DNA of 64,000 nucleotides, taken from NCBI RefSeq assembly GCF_050563525.1, contig NZ_JBNXUN010000006.1:124001-188000 (forward strand), in the 5' to 3' direction. Made by a program: the position numbers and the translations under genes. This document shows, piece after piece, positions 16,576-24,634 of this stretch (position 1 is the stretch's first letter; every line of letters begins with the position of its first letter). This DNA comes from Falsiroseomonas sp050563525 (GTDB taxonomy: Bacteria; Pseudomonadota; Alphaproteobacteria; Acetobacterales; Acetobacteraceae). The notes under the pieces are model-generated. The model worked only from the letters and a program-made list of their open reading frames with translations, had not been told where the DNA came from and did no database searches.

Positions 16576-16608
16576 CCAATCCTCTCCCCCCCAAGCGGGG
16601 GGAGAGGG
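16571..16608. repeat. REP-like palindromic intergenic element
   Basis: CTCACCCAAT is followed by CCTCTCCCCCC-caagc-GGGGGGAGAGG, an 11-bp perfect stem at 16581-16591 and 16597-16607. This is the common alphaproteobacterial palindrome type (CTCACCC...CTCTCCCC...GGGGAGAGG). It sits just after the stop of the minus-strand exported-protein gene and could stabilise or end its mRNA. Confidence 0.75.
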
Positions 16609-16628
16609 TTCCGGGCCGGTGCGGATGG

Positions 16629-17027
16629 TCAGGTCCGGATCGAGCAGGAGGTCACGCGCAGCGTCACGCGGCTGCCCTGCATGGAGCCGCTGACCGCCGA
16701 CAGGCTGGTGGCGGTCGAGCGCTCGCCGGCATTGGCGTTGTCGACGCGTATCTCGGTCAGGGCCGTGCCCTGCCCGCCGCCGCGCTGGATCTCGATGCTG
16801 ACATTGTAGCGCAGCCGGGTGTGGCTGGTGTTGGTGATGACGACGCGGAGCGGCTGCCCCGGGTTGTCCTGGACGATGCTTTCCAGCCGCAGGGTGCAGG
16901 ACGGCACCGACGAGTGGTGCCAGGTGCGGGCCGAGTGGTTCCACTCATGCGCCGAGGCGCTGCCGCTGGTTGCCGTCATTGCCGCCAGGGCCAGTGCCGC
17001 GGTGGCCAGTTTCGTCGCGATACGCAT
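16629..17027 (-). CDS. Small exported beta-rich protein bracketed by cysteines, second member
   Basis: A 132-aa protein with a Sec signal (MRIATKLATAALALAAM...SASA, cleavage near residue 26). The mature domain has its two cysteines at PSCTLRLE and VTSCS near the C-terminus. Strand-like stretches (PLRVVITNTSH, LRYNVSIEIQRG, VTLRVTS) again suggest an Ig-like sandwich. There is a His/Trp-rich start (HEWNHSARTWHHSS). SD AGGAAG lies about 7 nt before ATG 17027. It is not recognisable as a named family; the spacing of cysteines loosely recalls CsgH-type curli accessory proteins, but that is speculative. It is divergent from the TolC-like gene. Confidence 0.72.
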   Translation of the reverse strand: MRIATKLATAALALAAMTATSGSASAHEWNHSARTWHHSSVPSCTLRLESIVQDNPGQPLRVVITNTSHTRLRYNVSIEIQRGGGQGTALTEIRVDNANAGERSTATSLSAVSGSMQGSRVTLRVTSCSIRT

Positions 17028-17120
17028 GATGCGCTTCCTATTTCCGGGCAAGCCTTGTTGGCGCCCTGACAAACGGAAGGCTGCACGCTTTCCACTACTG
17101 CGACAATTCAGCTATCCTCA

Positions 17121-17136
17121 ATGCGCGTCATAGGCA
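17121..17136. promoter_or_regulatory. Second copy of the 16-bp locus motif
   Basis: ATGCGCGTCATAGGCA matches 13956-13971 at 14 of 16 positions. It lies in the 208-nt divergent gap between the exported-protein gene (minus) and the TolC-like gene (plus), about 95-100 nt from either start, and is followed by CATCTTTG. It is a candidate binding site for a regulator of the whole locus. Confidence 0.4.
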
Positions 17137-17235
17137 CCATCTTTGTATCCTTGTTGAGCACCACATTGCTGCCCTCACCCACGCGATGTGATACTCGACC
17201 TCTGGTTGAATCGGCAGTCAAGGAGGGGCTTCAAG

Positions 17236-18696
17236 GTGGGAATTCGCGTCGCCGCGGGCCTCGGCGCGCTGCTGGTGCTGCTGGCCGGACCCGCCGGGGC
17301 ACAACCGGCCCGTAGCCCGGCGCCACGGGGGCCCGAAGGTTCCGTCGCCCTGACCCTGCCGGAGGCGGTGTTCCTCGGCCTGCGCAACAACCGCGGCATC
17401 CGCGGCGACTACCTGCAACGCATCGCCGACCGCTTCGCGCTGCGCGTCGCGGAGAACAGCTTCGCGCCACGGCTCAGCATCGCCGGCGACATCGGCCGCA
17501 GCCGCAATGCCGGGGTCAACGTCACCCAGGCCGGCCTCGGCCCGGTGGTCAGCGTGGACACGCCGACGGGTGCGCGCTTCACCATGTCCTGGCTGGCGAC
17601 GCAGACCAATGTGCGCGGCCAGACCGCACAGGCACCGTCCCAGATCGGCTTCCAGGTGGAACAGCCGCTGCTGGCCGGCGGCGGCATCGACTACGCGATG
17701 GCACCGCGTCGCATCGCCCGCATCTCCGAACAGGGCGCGAAGCTGCGGTTGCAGGCGCAGGTCATCGACCAGATCTCGCAGATCATCGTCGCCTACCGCA
17801 CACTGCTGCAAAGCCAGGAGCAGCTTCGCATCGCCGGCGACAGCCTGCGCCGCGCCCGCGAACTGGTGGAGGTGAACCGCGCGCTGATCTCCGCCGGCCG
17901 CCTGGCGCAGGTGGAGCTGATCCAGTCCGAGGCCAGCATCGCGCAGCAGGAGTTGCAGTTGATCGGCGCCCAGAACGCGGCCAATTCGGCGCGGCTGTCG
18001 CTGCTGGTGCTGATGGGCGTCGACCCGGCCTCCCCGGTCTGGGCCAGCGAGCGACCGGCGGCGCCTGCCGTGCGCATCGACCTGGACCGGGCGCTGGCCA
18101 CCGCCTACGCCAGGCAGCCGGGCTACCTGTCCACCCTGCTGGCGATCGAGGTGAACCGCATCAACCTCGACATCTCCCGCAACCAGCGGCTCTGGGATGT
18201 CTCCATCGTCGCCGGCACCGGGCAGCAGGCGTTGCGGTCCCAGGTGCTGGACACCATCGGCGCGCTGTCCACCGTGCGGTCCGACTTCAACATCGGCCTG
18301 CGCGTCAACATCCCGATCGGCGTGCTGTCGCGCGAACAGCAGGAGGTCAACGCGACCGTTGCCCTGCGGCAATCGGAGGTCGCAGCCGAACTGGCGCGCG
18401 ATACGGTGCGCGCCCAGGCCGAGAACGCCGTCCGCACCATCGAGGCGCAGCGCCGCCAGGCGCAGCTCGCCGCGCGGGCGCGACAGTTGACGGCGGAGCA
18501 GCTTTCGGCGGAGCTGGTGAAGCTCCAGGCCGGGCGGTCCAGCAACTTCCAGGTCGTGTCCTTCCAGACCGCGCTGCAACAGGCCGAAAGCACGGAGCTG
18601 GGCGCGGTGATCGCCTATCTCAATGCGCTGACGGCGATGGACCAGGTGCTCGGTACCACGCTCGAGACCTGGCGCATCAGCCTGAACGAGCCGTGA
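17236..18696 (+). CDS. TolC-family outer-membrane channel protein
   Basis: A 486-aa outer-membrane efflux protein. GTG 17236 is preceded by AAGGAGGGG about 9 nt upstream and opens a signal peptide ending AGPAGAQ. The two OEP repeats are visible as long coiled-coil stretches: about 150-260 (LQSQEQLRIAGDSLRRARELVE, with the family's G-R-L-A-Q-V-E-L-Q-S-E type block) and about 355-470 (REQQEVNATVALRQSEVAAEL). It would form the trimeric exit duct for the MacB-like ABC pump. The stop overlaps the adaptor's ATG by one base (TGATG), so the two are translationally coupled. Confidence 0.88.
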   Translation: MGIRVAAGLGALLVLLAGPAGAQPARSPAPRGPEGSVALTLPEAVFLGLRNNRGIRGDYLQRIADRFALRVAENSFAPRLSIAGDIGRSRNAGVNVTQAGLGPVVSVDTPTGARFTMSWLATQTNVRGQTAQAPSQIGFQVEQPLLAGGGIDYAMAPRRIARISEQGAKLRLQAQVIDQISQIIVAYRTLLQSQEQLRIAGDSLRRARELVEVNRALISAGRLAQVELIQSEASIAQQELQLIGAQNAANSARLSLLVLMGVDPASPVWASERPAAPAVRIDLDRALATAYARQPGYLSTLLAIEVNRINLDISRNQRLWDVSIVAGTGQQALRSQVLDTIGALSTVRSDFNIGLRVNIPIGVLSREQQEVNATVALRQSEVAAELARDTVRAQAENAVRTIEAQRRQAQLAARARQLTAEQLSAELVKLQAGRSSNFQVVSFQTALQQAESTELGAVIAYLNALTAMDQVLGTTLETWRISLNEP

Positions 18697-20987
18697 TGGA
18701 CGGCGCCGCCTCGCCCGAAGCCGCGCGCCTCGCCGCGCTCGAACGCTACGCCATCCTCGACACGCCGCCGGACGCCGCCTTCGACGATGTGGCGCGGCTG
18801 GCGGCGGCGCTCACGGGCTGCCCGATGGCCTATGTCGCGCTGCTGGATGCCGGGCGGCAATGGTTGAAGGCGGCGCATGGCTTCGACGCCGCGTTGCTGA
18901 CCTGCGCACGCGAGCACGCCTTCTGCAACGACACCATCAAGGCACGCCACCTGCTGGTGGTACCGGATCTGGCCGCGCATCCGCGCTACGCGGATTATCC
19001 CACGGTCACCGACCAGCCGTTCCTGCGCTTCTACGCCGGCGCGCCGCTGATCTCCGAGGACGGCTTCACGCTCGGCACGCTCTGCGTCGTCGATGTCGTG
19101 CCACGCGACCTGGCCCCGGCGCAGCTTGAGGGGCTCGGCCTGCTGGCGGCGCGGGTGGTGACGGAGCTGGAACTGCGCCGGCGGATGCTGGAGCTGGATA
19201 CCGCGCATGCCCGCCTCGCGGCGTCGGAGGACGAACTTCGCGCGACGCATGACCGGCTCGACCTCGATTTCAGCGCGGCGATGGATGGGCTGACGGATGG
19301 CGTGTTGACGCTGCGCAGCGATGGCGCCGTGACGGCCATCAATGGCGCCGCCGCGGCACTGCTCGGCACGCTGCCGGACACCGCCACCGGCGCCACGCTG
19401 CAATCGCTGCTGCCCGAGGATGGCGCGGCGGACGACCTGCTGGATGCGATCCTGGCGCCGATCAGCCAGGACGCCCCGGTGCCGCGCCGCACCGTGGGCT
19501 TCGCCGGGCGTCGCATCTCGGTCGCCAGCCGCGCCTACCGGATGCGCGTCGGCCCGCAGCAGGGCAGGCTCGGCGTCACCGCCAGCCTGACCGACGTGAC
19601 GGAGACGGAGCGGCTGGCCGAGGCCGAGGCGGCGCTGAGCCGCGACCTGGCCGACCAGCACCGCAAGTTGCAGACCGCCTACCTGCAACTGGAACAGGGC
19701 GCGGTGCGGGCGCAGCGCGTGGAACGCCGGGTGCGGCTGGCGCGGCTGGCCGGCGCCGCGGGCGTCGCCGCGCTGCTGCTGGCGACGGGGGCCTATGCCT
19801 GGCTGCCGATGCCCTCCGGCTGGGGCGGCGAGGTGGCGAGCAGCGACGGCGCGCAGCCTATCGCGGTCTTGCCGCGCCCGGTCACCGCCCGCATCGCCGT
19901 GGTGGGGATGCTGGATGCGGGGTCGCTGGTCAGCGTCGTCGGGCCGTTCGACGGGCTGGTGCAGGAAAGGCTGTTCCAGTACGGCGGCCAGGTCGAACGC
20001 GGCGCGCCGCTGCTGCGGCTGAACCTCGGCGAGGTCGAGGTGCGGCTGCGCGATGCCCGCAGCGCCGAGATCCGCGCCCGCCAGCGCGTGGCCGAACTGC
20101 GCGGCTGGGAAACCGGCTTCGAGGTGGCGCGCGCCCGCCGGACACTGGCCGCCGCCCGGCTTGAAGCCGCCGACATCGCGGCGCGGGCGGCGCAGACCCG
20201 CATGCTGCTGTCGCGCGGCATCATCGCGGCGGATGAACACCGCGCCCTGGTGCAGCAGCAGCGGAACCAGCAATTGCAGGTGCAGGCGGCGGAAAACGAT
20301 CTGGAGGCGACGCTGGCGCGCGGTGACCCGCAGACACTGCGCGTGGCCGAACTCGAACTCGCCAATGCCGAGGCCAAGGTGCGCGAACTGGAATCGGATG
20401 TCGCCAATGCCACCGTGCTGGCGCCGGTCTCCGGCGTCGTGCTGATGCCGCCCGAGGGTGCGGGCGGCAGGCGCGCGGAGACCATCGAGGCCGGGTCCCG
20501 CGTGCAGCGCGGCCAGACCATGTTCACCCTCGGCGCGCTCGAAAGCTTTCGCGTCCGTGCGATGGTAGACGAGATCGACGTCAACAACGTCCGCGTCGGT
20601 CAGAAGGTCAGCGTCACCGGCGATGCCTTCGGCGGGCTGGTGCTGGAAGGCCGCGTCACCAGCGTCGCGGCGCAGGCCGGCGGCGAGGCCTCATCCCGCA
20701 CCGGCATGCCGACCTTCCCGGTGGTGGTGGCGGTCGAAAATCTGGCGGAGGACCAGCGGCGGCAACTGGCCGTCGGCATGTCCGCCAGCCTGTCCATCAT
20801 CACCTATGACAAGCCGGACGCGCTGGTGGTGCCGCCGCATGTCGTGCAGGATTTCGGCGCCGGCCGCGTGGTGCGGGTGCGGCGCGGCGGGCAGGACCAG
20901 GTCGTGCCGGTGGTGCTGGGCATCAACACGCCGGACGGCGTCGAGATCCGCAGCGGGCTGGAGCCGGGCGACCTCGTGCTGCCCTGA
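18696..20987 (+). CDS. GAF-PAS sensor fused to a periplasmic membrane-fusion (HlyD/MacA-type) adaptor
   Basis: A 763-aa protein joining a cytoplasmic sensor to a transport adaptor. Residues 14-161 form a GAF domain of the LDTPPD...RQWLKAAHG...CNDTI...RFYAGAPL...GTLCVVD type. Residues 190-300 look like a PAS fold (DGLTDGVLTLRSDGAVTAIN). A coiled coil spans 300-345 and one helix is at 349-370. The rest is an adaptor: lipoyl halves around 400-445 and 572-612 (ATVLAPVSGVV), an alpha-hairpin of about 446-571, a beta-barrel (FRVRAMVDEIDVNNVRVGQ) to about 705 and a membrane-proximal domain to the end. Ordinary MacA/HlyD adaptors have only a short cytoplasmic tail. The fusion implies that a cytoplasmic ligand or redox signal could gate or assemble the exporter. 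GTG 18693 is an alternative start. Confidence 0.9.
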   Translation: MDGAASPEAARLAALERYAILDTPPDAAFDDVARLAAALTGCPMAYVALLDAGRQWLKAAHGFDAALLTCAREHAFCNDTIKARHLLVVPDLAAHPRYADYPTVTDQPFLRFYAGAPLISEDGFTLGTLCVVDVVPRDLAPAQLEGLGLLAARVVTELELRRRMLELDTAHARLAASEDELRATHDRLDLDFSAAMDGLTDGVLTLRSDGAVTAINGAAAALLGTLPDTATGATLQSLLPEDGAADDLLDAILAPISQDAPVPRRTVGFAGRRISVASRAYRMRVGPQQGRLGVTASLTDVTETERLAEAEAALSRDLADQHRKLQTAYLQLEQGAVRAQRVERRVRLARLAGAAGVAALLLATGAYAWLPMPSGWGGEVASSDGAQPIAVLPRPVTARIAVVGMLDAGSLVSVVGPFDGLVQERLFQYGGQVERGAPLLRLNLGEVEVRLRDARSAEIRARQRVAELRGWETGFEVARARRTLAAARLEAADIAARAAQTRMLLSRGIIAADEHRALVQQQRNQQLQVQAAENDLEATLARGDPQTLRVAELELANAEAKVRELESDVANATVLAPVSGVVLMPPEGAGGRRAETIEAGSRVQRGQTMFTLGALESFRVRAMVDEIDVNNVRVGQKVSVTGDAFGGLVLEGRVTSVAAQAGGEASSRTGMPTFPVVVAVENLAEDQRRQLAVGMSASLSIITYDKPDALVVPPHVVQDFGAGRVVRVRRGGQDQVVPVVLGINTPDGVEIRSGLEPGDLVLP

Positions 20988-20991
20988 ACGC

Positions 20992-22377
20992 CTACTCCGC
21001 CCGCTTCGCCCGCCAGGACGTGGCGCGTTCGAAGGCATGGCCGGCGCGCAGCACCAGCGCATCCTCGAAGGGCCGGCCGATGATCTGGGCGCCGACCGGC
21101 AGGCCGCCCTCCCCGAACCCGGTGCAGACCGTCATCGCCGGCTGGCCGGTCAGGTTGAAGGGGATGGTCAGGCCGGGGGCTTCCAGGCTGGCGAACTTGC
21201 CGACGGTCTCGATCACCGGCGCCTCGCCCACCTGCGCCGCGGTCAGCAGCAGGTCGCAGTCGGCCATCGCTGCCGTCACCGCCGCCGTCAGCTCCCGCCG
21301 GCGCCGCTGCGCCTGGATGTAATCCGTGGCCGAGACCAGGGACGCGAGCGCCAGCCTTTCGCGCAGGAACTCGCCATATTCGTTGAAGCGGGCGCGCAGC
21401 CACGGTTCGTGCACCGCCAGCGCCTCCGACATCAGGATCACCCAGCCGACGGCGTTGAAGTCCATCAGCGGCGGCAACGTCACGTCCCGCACCGTCGCAC
21501 CCTCGGCACGCAGCACATCCGCCAGGTGGTCCACGCCGGTGCGGACGGCGGCGGAGGCGACGATGTCACGCTCGTGGAAATGCCGGATGACGCCGATGCG
21601 CAGGCCCTTCACGCCACCGGACAGGCCAATCAACAGGTCCGGCGCGGGGCGGTCGGCGGAGGACGGGTCCTCCCGGTCGTGCCCGGCCATCGTCTGCAGC
21701 AGCAGCGCGCAATCCTCCGTGGTCCAGGCCAGGGGGCCGGCGGTGTCCAGGCTGTAGGCCAGCGGCAGGATGCCGACGCGGCTGCACAGGCCGAAGGTCG
21801 GCTTGATGCCGGCCAGCCCGCACAGCCCGGCCGGGCCGCGGATCGACCCACCGGTGTCGCTGCCCGTCGCGCCCAGCACGATGCCGGCCGCCAGCGCCGC
21901 GGCGCTGCCGGTGGAGGACCCGCCGGTGAAGCGCGTGGTGTCCCACGGGTTGCGCGCCGGCGGCCAGGGCAGGTCGAAGGAAGGGCCGCCCCAGGCGAAT
22001 TCATGCGTCGCCGTCTTGCCCACCATCACCGCGCCGCCGCCGCCCCAGGCGCGCACCGTGGCGGCGTCGCGCGCCGGCACGTGGTGTTCCAGGATGCGGG
22101 AATGGCCGGTGGTGGGGATGCCGGCGGTCTCGTAGATGTCCTTGTGGCCGATCGGGATGCCGTCCAGCGGGCCGAGCAGCCCACCCTGCATCTGCCGCGC
22201 CTCGGCGGCCTGCGCCTGGGCGCGCGCCACCTCCGGCGTCAGGCGGATGAAGGCGTGCAGGTCCGGGTTGCGGCGCTCGGCCTTCTCCAGCGCGATGTCC
22301 GCCAGTTCCACCGGCGAGACTTTCCGGGCCGCGATCAGCCGCCCCGCCTCGGCCAGGCTCATGGGCAGGCCGCTCAT
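20992..22377 (-). CDS. Amidase-signature hydrolase (AtzE/GatA-like)
   Basis: A 461-aa amidase. The Ser-cisSer-Lys triad is visible as Lys79 (IGHKD), Ser154 (TGGSSTGSAAALAAG) and nucleophile Ser178 (GSDTGGSIR), the same numbers as in Staphylococcus aureus GatA. It overlaps by 4 nt a tiny upstream gene of the AtzG type, the pairing seen in the 1-carboxybiuret hydrolase AtzEG. No GatB or GatC is nearby, so a role in tRNA amidation is unlikely. The natural substrate is unknown; a carbamoylated or ureido compound is a reasonable guess. Confidence 0.88.
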   Translation of the reverse strand: MSGLPMSLAEAGRLIAARKVSPVELADIALEKAERRNPDLHAFIRLTPEVARAQAQAAEARQMQGGLLGPLDGIPIGHKDIYETAGIPTTGHSRILEHHVPARDAATVRAWGGGGAVMVGKTATHEFAWGGPSFDLPWPPARNPWDTTRFTGGSSTGSAAALAAGIVLGATGSDTGGSIRGPAGLCGLAGIKPTFGLCSRVGILPLAYSLDTAGPLAWTTEDCALLLQTMAGHDREDPSSADRPAPDLLIGLSGGVKGLRIGVIRHFHERDIVASAAVRTGVDHLADVLRAEGATVRDVTLPPLMDFNAVGWVILMSEALAVHEPWLRARFNEYGEFLRERLALASLVSATDYIQAQRRRRELTAAVTAAMADCDLLLTAAQVGEAPVIETVGKFASLEAPGLTIPFNLTGQPAMTVCTGFGEGGLPVGAQIIGRPFEDALVLRAGHAFERATSWRAKRAE

Positions 22378-22568
22378 GCGTCCGAACCCTTCGGTGCGAA
22401 GACGGTGGCGGGCTCGACCTCGACGCCGCCTTGTGGCCGCAGCTTTTCCGTGGCGGCGGCGAGGTGGCGGGAGGCGGCGTGGATGCTGGCCCGCTGGTCC
22501 GGCGTCAGGGTCAGCCCGGCACGGGCGATCAGCGCGTCGAACAGGGGCTCGGGCATCGGGTCGGGCAT
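22374..22568 (-). CDS. AtzG-like small amidase partner (DUF4089 type)
   Basis: A 64-aa protein starting MPDPMPEPLFDALIARAGL, followed by LTPDQRASIHAASRHLAAA. It is a small helical protein like AtzG/GatC, which wraps around and stabilises its amidase. AAGGAAGG lies about 7 nt before ATG 22568. Its stop overlaps the amidase ATG by 4 nt, so subunits are probably made in equal amounts. The Pro/Val-rich C-terminus (PQGGVEVEPATVF) could thread along the partner. Confidence 0.75.
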   Translation of the reverse strand: MPDPMPEPLFDALIARAGLTLTPDQRASIHAASRHLAAATEKLRPQGGVEVEPATVFAPKGSDA

Positions 22569-22672
22569 CGGCGGCCTTCCTTCGTGGACAGCGTCGAGTG
22601 TCACGCCCGAAGCCTCTCCCGGCAAGCCGCCCTGCATGCTACCGGCGTGCCACGCAATTCAGGGGATCGGAC

Positions 22673-23485
22673 ATGGCACGCGAACTCACGGTCGGCATCG
22701 GCGGGCTCGGCGCCATAGGGCTGCATCTGGCGCGCGCGCTGGACCAGGGGGTGGAGGGGCTGCGCCTGGTTGCCGTCGCCGGGCGCGACCAGGCCAAGGC
22801 CCGCGCCAACATCGCAGGCTTCCGCAACCCGCCGGAACTGGTGGATTTGCCGGACCTCGCCCGCCTCGCCGATGTGGTGGTGGAGGCGGCGCCGGCCGCA
22901 GTGTTCGAGCAGATCGCCATCGCCGCCATCGAGGCCGGGCGCATCTTCGTGCCGTCCAGCGTCGGCGCGCTGCTGCCGCGCATGCACCTTGTGGAACGCG
23001 CCCGGGCGACCGGCGCACGCATCATCGTGCCGACCGGCGCGCTGCTGGGCCTCGATGCCGTGCGGGCGGCGGCGGAGGGCGAGGTGGCGACGGTGACGAT
23101 CGAGACCCGCAAGCCACCGCGCGGCCTGGTCGGCGCTCCCTACCTCGACCAGCACGGCATCGACGTCGCCGCGATCACCACGCCGACGCTGGTCTTCAAG
23201 GGCAATGCCTACGACGCCGCGCAGGGCTTCCCGGCCAATGTGAACGTCGCGGCCGCGTTGGCCCTGGCGGGCATCGGGCCGGAGCGGACCATGGTGGAGA
23301 TCTGGGCCGACACCAACGTGACGCGCAACACCCATACCATCCGGGTGGAGGCCGCCAGCGCGCGTCTGACCATGACCATCGAGAACGTGCCGAGCGAGGA
23401 GAATCCGCGCACCGGCAAGATCACGCCCCTGTCGATCCTGGCCTGCCTGCGCGGCCTGACCAGCACGCTGAAGGTCGGGAGTTAA
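22673..23485 (+). CDS. L-aspartate dehydrogenase-like protein
   Basis: A 270-aa NAD(P)-dependent dehydrogenase of the NadX/aspartate dehydrogenase family, which converts L-aspartate to iminoaspartate or oxaloacetate plus ammonia. The nucleotide motif is GIGGLGAIG at the N-terminus. Family blocks PTGALLGLDAVRAA and NTHTIRVEA (probable catalytic His) are visible. AGGGGATCGGAC precedes ATG 22673. No nadA or nadC is adjacent, so a link to NAD synthesis is not evident; nitrogen assimilation or aspartate breakdown is possible. Its stop TAA overlaps the stop of the convergent ankyrin gene within TTAA. Confidence 0.87.
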   Translation: MARELTVGIGGLGAIGLHLARALDQGVEGLRLVAVAGRDQAKARANIAGFRNPPELVDLPDLARLADVVVEAAPAAVFEQIAIAAIEAGRIFVPSSVGALLPRMHLVERARATGARIIVPTGALLGLDAVRAAAEGEVATVTIETRKPPRGLVGAPYLDQHGIDVAAITTPTLVFKGNAYDAAQGFPANVNVAAALALAGIGPERTMVEIWADTNVTRNTHTIRVEAASARLTMTIENVPSEENPRTGKITPLSILACLRGLTSTLKVGS

Positions 23486-24165
23486 CGCCGGACGCGGCGC
23501 GCGGGCGCGGCAGCCGCCTGCGTGGGTGCCACGGCGCCGGCGGGGCGGCCGGCATCGAAGCCGAGGAAGCCGATCTCGGGCCGCGGCGTGCCGCCGTTGC
23601 CGGCCCAGAGCTGCGCGCCCACGGCACTCGCGGCCGGGGTCGCGGCCAGGGCCGGTGGCGCCTGCAACGGTGCGCGCGGCGCGGCGGGCCGGACAGTCGG
23701 CGTGCTCAAGGAGGGTCGCGGGCCGGCGGCCCCATCCTCGGCACTCGGCGGCGCCGCCGGGTTGCGGGTGCGGTCGCGCGCGGACAGCAGGTAGAAGGCG
23801 ATTTCGTTGCGGCCCTGGTCCACCGCGGCATCCAGCGGCGACAGGCCGAGCGCGTTGCGCGCCTCGATATTGGCGCCACGCGCCACCGCATCCCGCGCCG
23901 CGGCGATGTCGCCGCGCGAGATCGCGTCGAACAGCGCCGCGTTCGGCGCCAGGCTGCCGGGCGTCTGGCGCGGGATCGGCGCCGGGGAACTGCGCGAGGT
24001 CAGGCCCGGCAGGGCCGGGGCGGCGGCGCGGGGTGCCGTCGGCTGGTCCGCCGGCCGGACGATGCCCTGGGCCTGCACCGCCGCAGGGGCGAGCAGGGTC
24101 GGAAGGATCAGGACGGTGCCCAGCAGGGCGAGACGATTGAGGCGCATGGCGCGGACCCTAGGCAT
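23482..24165 (-). CDS. Exported ankyrin-repeat protein
   Basis: A protein of about 227 aa with a signal peptide (RLNRLALLGTVLILPTLLAPAAVQAQ), then low-complexity Pro/Ala. A short ankyrin-like stretch (NAALFDAISRGDIAAARDAVARGANIEARNALGLSPLDAAV) follows, then another Pro/Ala-rich region. It probably mediates protein contact in the periplasm. ATG 24165 has AGGGAG 7 nt upstream; ATG 24147 is an alternative that starts right at the signal. Only about one and a half repeats are visible. Confidence 0.75.
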   Translation of the reverse strand: MPRVRAMRLNRLALLGTVLILPTLLAPAAVQAQGIVRPADQPTAPRAAAPALPGLTSRSSPAPIPRQTPGSLAPNAALFDAISRGDIAAARDAVARGANIEARNALGLSPLDAAVDQGRNEIAFYLLSARDRTRNPAAPPSAEDGAAGPRPSLSTPTVRPAAPRAPLQAPPALAATPAASAVGAQLWAGNGGTPRPEIGFLGFDAGRPAGAVAPTQAAAAPARRVRR

Positions 24166-24206
24166 TTTCACGCTCCCTAGGAAGGGCGGCGATCGGGGAT
24201 TGCGGC

Positions 24207-24569
24207 TCAGCAGCCCTCGCCGCGATAGGTGAACGTCTCCACCCGCCCGTTGCGGATGGCGAAGGTCTGCTCGCAGCGCAGCTCCGCCACGCTCGGCACC
24301 GAAGGCCAGTAGCCGAGCGAGGGGCCCCAGGGGCCAGGGCCATAGCCGAGGAAAGGGCTTGGCGGCGCCACCGGCACGGTGCGGCGCTGCTCGAACAGCA
24401 GGAAGCGCCGGCCATCGGCCTCATGCACCCGCACCGGGACGCCGAGGGCGGCGACCAGGTCACCCTCCGTGCGGCCGACGAAGGTGGAAAGCCGCTGGTC
24501 CAGGGTTGGCCCCTGGGCACAGGCAGCGAGCAGGGCGAGAAAGGGCAGCGCGCGGAGCATCTGGACCAT
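24207..24569 (-). CDS. Small lipoprotein
   Basis: A 120-aa lipoprotein with a lipobox LLAAC at Cys17, followed by LDQRLSTFVGRTEGDLVAALGVP. That segment resembles small outer-membrane assembly-type lipoproteins, where a short helix precedes a two-strand motif. The end carries two cysteines (RCEQTF and RGEGC) that could pair. Function unknown. It lies downstream of the membrane cluster at 24635-31395 and may be its last or a separate gene. ATG 24560 is an alternative start. Confidence 0.72.
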   Translation of the reverse strand: MVQMLRALPFLALLAACAQGPTLDQRLSTFVGRTEGDLVAALGVPVRVHEADGRRFLLFEQRRTVPVAPPSPFLGYGPGPWGPSLGYWPSVPSVAELRCEQTFAIRNGRVETFTYRGEGC

Positions 24570-24634
24570 GCCTGTGCATTTTGGGCGCCGGCGGGCGCCG
24601 GTCCAGCGCGGCGCCCTTCACCATCCCGCGCGAC

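Noticed and set aside
14062..17027. The small exported proteins as curli-type (CsgA/CsgH) components
   Set aside because: There are no amyloid repeats and no csgG-like gene; only the cysteine spacing and strand pattern are loosely similar, so no name was given.
20623..24180. A very long open plus-strand frame crossing the amidase and dehydrogenase genes
   Set aside because: It is antisense to or out of frame with four well-supported genes, has Arg/His/Gly-rich composition typical of shadow frames in GC-rich DNA, and shows no domain.
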